Origin: Cryptocoryne crispatula var. balansae
Taxonomy: Eukaryota; Streptophyta; Magnoliopsida; Alismatales; Araceae
DNA length: 64,000 nt
Assembly: GCA_036172225.1 (NCBI GenBank)
Contig: CM069924.1
Location: 37,811,926 to 37,875,925, forward strand
Direction of reading: 5' to 3'
In this document: in pieces, positions 58,981 through 64,000 of the stretch
Position numbering within the stretch: the stretch's first letter is position 1
Layout: each line of letters opens with the position of its first letter
Translations under genes and position numbers: made by a program
Notes under the pieces: generated by a model
The model's input: only the letters and a program-made list of their open reading frames with translations
Databases searched by the model: none
Told to the model about the DNA's origin: nothing

Positions 58981-60190
58981 TTGACCGGGAGTTGACCCCG
59001 AGCAACTGTTCACCCAAGCTTCCTCCTCTTGCGACAGAAGCACCGTGGTGGTGCTTTCTCCCAGGGACAACGGGCTTCAAAGGCGACGGCGGCTGCTCAG
59101 TTTGGCGACGACGACGATGAAGGAGGACGGCAGCAACGGCGACTACAACCACTCTTCTAGTGGTCTTCCCTTGCCACAACACATTTCCCTCTCGGCGGTG
59201 GTTTGTGAAGGCAGAGGCGGCGACGAAGGCCACGGCTGGTGAGGGTATCGGTGGCGGTTTCCGGTGGCCCCCTTTTCTGGCCAGTTTCTACGGCAGCTAT
59301 GGTAGCATCCGGCTACGGTGGGCGGGGGATGTGTCGGTGGTGGAGGTGGCATAGGAGGATTCCCATCCTCTTGGTCGCAGGAGGTCGCGGAGGTGCTTCC
59401 TCCCCTTCCCGGCATTCCCTCTCTCTCAGCAACGAAGACACGGGAGCTCCATGGCTCCATCTCCTTCTCTTAGCGGCGATTGAGGGGGCTTGGCGTAAAG
59501 AGGAGGTTCCCTTCCTCCTATCTCCCTTTCTTTCCATTTAACATTAGAAGCGCAGGGGGGTGCTCGCAGCGGAGTGGTCCGACGACGGTGGAGGGACGAT
59601 CCGGCGACGACGATGACTACAGGAGGTTAGACCGGCGGCTTCTGGTGGCAGTTGGGCCTTTCTACCGGCAGCGACAGCAACGTGCCCAAGTTTCTCTCCT
59701 TTTCCTTCTTACTAGCCCACAAAGGCTTCATGAAAGCTCTCCTCTGGTCTTTCATCGGCGAGGCTTTCCCTGTGGCTCTCCCTTGCGGAGACAGCGGCAA
59801 TAGGGGAGGTAAACAACGTCGATTTGGTCCAATGACGGTGACAGTAGAAGCCTTCAGCTTCTTTGGCGCACAGGAGGCCCTTCAGACTTGTTTGACAGTA
59901 GCATTGACGTCGTTTTACAAGGTTGACAATGACGATGGTGGGAGATTTTTTATCTCCACCCTCATTTGATGGCATCGACACCACCGAACAGTGGTAATAC
60001 CCTTTGCCCTTACTTTTTTTCTTTGTCGATGATCGATTTCTTCGACCACTGCTTTCTGATCGGGTTATTCTATTCTGGTGGAAGACTTTCTCTACCTCTT
60101 TTGGGGGGGACCGGTCAATATTAACAAACCGCCGAAGATTTAACCGGTTGGGGTTTATCCTTATCCAGATTCGATTTTGACATATCGACA
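58981..60190. other. GC-rich block, probably retrotransposon-derived
   Basis: Dense in 'ggcggcgacgacg' words with overlapping open frames of 60-159 codons in five or six frames, a composition effect. No domain appears in any frame. Similar GC-rich, gene-like stretches are common in the LTRs or leaders of plant retrotransposons, and this block abuts LTR copy C. Confidence 0.4.
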
Positions 60191-60495
60191 TCGATATTTG
60201 CCGATCGACACGCGCATTTATTATTTATCCACACGTGTTTGACTCCTTTTTAGGGGTTGAGAAGTTTTTTGGTTCCACACACTCTTTCCTTTGTTATCTT
60301 CATTTTCTCTTAAACATGTGTCCTTATCTTATCATGCAATCCTGGAACGTGGTACTATTTCTATTCCACCTTCAAAAAGTAACTTGTTACCTTCATTCTG
60401 CTTTGGCAGTTTCAACTGTTGATGCTTGAACTAAGAATCTCCTATTTACTTCATGTTTATTACTTCAAACAATAAAATCTGTGTACAGTCCATAG

Positions 60496-60902
60496 CATAG
60501 ATCGCGGAATCGGCCGATCCGGATCGGAATTAGCCGATTCTTGAATCAGATCGGCCATTGCCGATCTGATTCTTGGCCGAAGGACCGATCCGGAAAAAAG
60601 TTCCGGCAGAATTGGTCGGGATCGGCTGGATCAGTCGAATCGGTCAGGATCGGAATCGGAATCAAAATCAAATCATTTTTTTCTTTGTTTGCTATTCCAG
60701 TCGGATCAACCAAGATCGGCCAAAAGCGGTCCGAATCGGTCAGGAATTGGAATTGGATCATTTTTTTGTTTTGCTTTTTTTGCTTACCGATTCTGGGTCG
60801 ATTTTCTTCCATTAGATCAGTCAGAATCGGTCTGATCTGATCCAATCCGGATTGGATCGGTACCCACCGATCCTGATTCCGATTCCGATTCCGCGATACT
60901 TG
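60496..60902. mobile_element. hAT-type MITE with GATCGG-rich ends
   Basis: The 407-bp element starts CATAGATCGCGGAATCGG and ends CCGATTCCGCGATACTTG, inverted except for three bases near the tip. It is flanked by exact 8-bp repeats gtccatag at 60488-60495 and 60903-60910. The interior is packed with 'gatcgg/ccgatc' in both orientations and could fold into a long hairpin. Related degenerate text occurs at 50161-50610 and perhaps 15620-16700. Confidence 0.9.
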
Positions 60903-60910
60903 GTCCATAG

Positions 60911-61937
60911 GGAAATCAGAAACCTCAGAGAACATGATGTAGAGAAGGGTAGACAACGCTGAAAAGCCTGTCATTCAATTAGCCACCAATGCTAGAATGA
61001 TGGTTGCCTAGAAGATACATAAAGCAGTTAAAAATGGACACAAACAAAAGTCAACAAGAAAAGCCAAACCTATTGCAAAATGAGCGAGATGCAAAATTAT
61101 GGTTGTTGCACCAGAAACACATCCAATCCCCATCACGCCACTGTTTTGCCCTGACACATACAGTTAGACAAAATGAGATATGTTATCAAACACAGTGAGA
61201 GTTCTAATAAAATGCAAAAAAATATAAAATAATTGGGATAGAGGCTCAGAATTTTCTAAGTTAGGCAAGCACTGAAACTACCTTGCACAACCAGAAGCTA
61301 TATCCCCCAAATCCTGAAAAACTAGATGGATACCTCCTACGCTACCGCCTATTCCCCATTACTTGCCTTTCTAAGGCATACTCTTTCTTCCCAGTTCCCA
61401 CGACATAGAAATATTCTAGTTTATTCCTCTAGATAACCCCTAGTTTGCACCTTTTACAATCCAAAACTCGTTTTTTTTCGATGTTGTTGCTCAAAAGTGT
61501 GCCAAAAAGGAACAGGAAAAACAGTGCCTCGTGGACGCTGAAATGTCAATGCTGTTGCCTAAACAGTAGCTCTGAGAGTCAAAATGCCAGCTTTCGGGAT
61601 CTAACCTAAACAGAGTCTGGATCAGCAGACATCACATCTGACCCATGGATAGAAGCAACACCAAGGGAGTCACTGCAACACATTGGACGTATGGATGCCA
61701 ACCAGGGCCAGAGAAGCCATCCCAGCATTACAGATTGCACCACTGCACTGGGGGCTGCACGGATCACACAGGTCCTACTGTGCTGAACCAGGTAGGGTGC
61801 GCACTGAATTGTCACTCAGCCAGACAGCTTAACTGCTCTGGAAGTGCTCTCTGCTCATTCTGGACAAAAGGGAGCTGTGCAGAGGATTCTCTAAGAGCAC
61901 CTCTATAAGAAGAAAATTGTTTTTGACAAGGATTGTT
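60911..61937. other. Intergenic spacer
   Basis: No gene or repeat structure recognised. ORFs at 61004-61198 and 61606-61908 lack domains. Confidence 0.5.
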
Positions 61938-62190
61938 GTCTCAGATCTTGGCTTCATCTTGGAAAGGTGAAAGAGAAGAGATCTCACAAGATTCTCGGAA
62001 AAATCTCGGGAGATCGGATCTCAAGTTTCCTTTACAAGGGATATATTACCTTACAATATAATTAAGAAAAAACAGAAAAAAAAAACTAAAAATGAGCCAT
62101 AGGTTTCTATGGATTTTCGTCTCAAAATTTGGCTTCGTCTCGGAAGGGTGAAAGAGAATAGATCTCGCAAGATTATAGAAAAAATCACAG
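61938..62190. repeat. Direct repeat of about 68 bp, period 181
   Basis: 'gtctcagatcttggcttcatc' at 61938 and 'gtctcaaaatttggcttcgtc' at 62119 are each followed by a near-identical ggtgaaagagaa and 'agatctcncaagatt'. The repeats bracket about 112 bp including an A-rich run. Confidence 0.75.
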
Positions 62191-64000
62191 ATTTTGGCGC
62201 TGAGGCGGTGCCACCGCCGCAGCACCTCCATGCTGCACTTCCCTGCCCAATAGGTGGGGAAGAGACATGGCCGGCGCCGGCCCCAGGACCTCCGGAACAG
62301 CCAATGTCGGCTTTTTCAGATCTTGTGGGGCCGAAGAGACCAATCTCGTGAGAATCTCACAAAATGGCATTCCATGGTTTATGCACTCGTGACCACATAG
62401 GGCATGCAGGAAGGAGGACAAGCACGACCGGCGGACGGGGTTTTGGGAGAGTGAGTTATCTAGGTAAAACAGAACCAGCAGAAGAAGAAAAAAAGAATCA
62501 TCCCAGATCAGGCCTCTCAGATCAGGCCAGTCTGCTCCAATCTATCAGCGCACTCAGATGAGATTTTTTCCTGATTTCTTCTATATTCAGTCTTTTTAGG
62601 AGGATCATAAAAGTGTTCTGGATTCAAGATTTACAAGAATTTAAAATTTTTCATAATTAAGATAATAAAGTACCCTAATTAGAGAATATATTTAGGATTG
62701 TTTTGCTAGTTCATCTATTTTAGTTAAGCTTTTCAAACCAAAACTTTAATTAAAGTTTAAAAATCAAATTTCATATTTGAAAATCCTGATTAGGGTTTAT
62801 AAATTGGGTTTTATAATTAATGTGATTTGAATTATCTGTTAGAATTATGTGAACTTGACTTTTAAATGCCTTTGTAAATGTTTAAATGACTTAAATGGCA
62901 TGATACATGCTAACTTAATTTTTATTTTTTTCAATTTTCTGACTTTTATGTTTTTTACCATTCATTTAAAAAAACTGCCTATCTAGGATCGGTTTTTCTT
63001 CTGCCGATCTGATCAAGATCCAAGTTGGGATCAAACCCAGCCGAATCCAAGTCCGATCCCGATCTAGAAATCATTGACCATGCCCATAAGCGATATACCA
63101 TGTTGAGACATTGGAGGATTGAAACTTTTCACATAGACCAGGAAAAGCGGAGGGCTTGAACACATATGGACGGGCCTAGTTGATGGCTAGTATAGAAAGA
63201 GTTGGGTGATGGCAATGGAAAATCTTGAGCACTGGATGGACTATTCCCAGAAACCTTGACAAACTGATGCCACACAAAGACCTAGACAACTGGTGGCTCG
63301 ACCATTGCTCAGCGAGCAAGGTTGACAATAAATTGAAGGTCCAATGTCCAACATGTCACATAAAGCACTGCTGGCACACATCGTACAGATGTGAATCAAG
63401 GTCAACTTTGGATCAACAGATTGAAACATGAAAAAATGTCAGCCAACCTCCCGTGGACTGACTATCAAGGCAAGGCCCTAGAAACAAAATCACCTGTCTT
63501 TGATCAGGACCCAAAAAACTTCCAGCGATCTGACAGCTTAACCACAAGATCCTCAGCCAGCAAGCCAACCAGATACCTACAGAAGAACAAAACTTGCAAC
63601 CGCAAACCATACAGTGTTGATCCGCATTTGCCTAAAAAATGTAAATCCAGCATGAAATAAAAAATGTCATAGCTGTTCCCATCGGGTGTTGCAAACAATC
63701 AAGGGAGTTGGTTTGCATAAGAGGCAGATCCTAGATGGAGATAGGAAGGTGCCAACCCAATCCTTGAGGACAGCCCAATTCAGGGGCGGATTTCCATCGG
63801 GATCAAACTTGACTCCGGATTGGCTGATTCCAGACTTATCTGGGGCCAATCCCACCAGAGGCTGTGGGGGGTATCCACCGCCTTGCACAAGGCTCGCATC
63901 ATGTACAGAGGACCTTCTGCATATCAGGTCTTTGGACCCAACAACAAGGGATTCATCAACTTAAGCTGGTGTCTCCTTTCTTGCCAGTTTAGGGCAGAGA
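62191..64000. other. Intergenic spacer to window end
   Basis: GC-rich to about 62570, then AT-rich. 63000-63080 and 63760-63860 carry GATC-rich dispersed-repeat text. No gene recognised. ORFs at 63225-63964 overlap on both strands and have no domain. Confidence 0.45.

Noticed and set aside
58596..60191. Many overlapping ORFs in the GC-rich block, up to 159 codons
   Set aside because: Open in nearly every frame because of high GC. No domain or splice pattern supports a gene.

Overview
This window is nuclear DNA of a flowering plant. It holds spliced genes with GT-AG introns of up to 11 kb, LTR and non-LTR retrotransposon relics, hAT and Tourist-type transposons, a tRNA-type SINE and AT-rich spacers. 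The repeat-filled introns around ordinary exons resemble large-intron monocots such as palms. That placement is a guess, not something the sequence proves. There are no operons, CRISPR arrays, rRNA or intact tRNA genes, and I see no viral genome.

Two protein-coding genes can be reconstructed with consistent splice phases. (1) On the + strand, five 3' exons at 3368-17249 encode the last 235 residues of the chloroplast PPR protein MRL1. Its earlier exons lie left of the window. (2) On the - strand, three exons at 42882-29595 encode a 373-residue coiled-coil protein that I do not recognise. Their 3' ends face each other across about 12.3 kb of transposon debris.

Layout. 1-3162 is the 3' part of a very long LTR (copy A). 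3368-3763 holds two MRL1 exons. A 10.8-kb intron contains a second LTR copy (6241-11133), with a hAT MITE nested in it, and a dead RTE-like LINE (11440-13795). 14590-17249 holds the last three MRL1 exons. 17250-29180 has a minisatellite, scrambled Ty1-copia pieces and a 5'-truncated LINE with a 16-bp target duplication. The 11.2-kb last intron of the coiled-coil gene holds a 4.2-kb hAT transposon with a nearly complete six-domain-block transposase, plus four hAT-type MITEs. 43-64 kb is intergenic: twin Tourist-type MITEs, a SINE, a second decayed hAT transposase, a hAT MITE carrying an snRNA-type promoter motif pair, an inverted third LTR copy with tandem repeats, and a hAT MITE with an exact target duplication.

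The main theme is repeated insertion of hAT-superfamily DNA transposons. Eight elements can be delimited by inverted ends, and seven of them have convincing 8-bp target duplications. No new multi-gene biological system was found. The most notable items are the recently inactivated hAT transposon, the hAT MITE with a USE/TATA pair, and the tandem duplication in the 3' flank of the coiled-coil gene.
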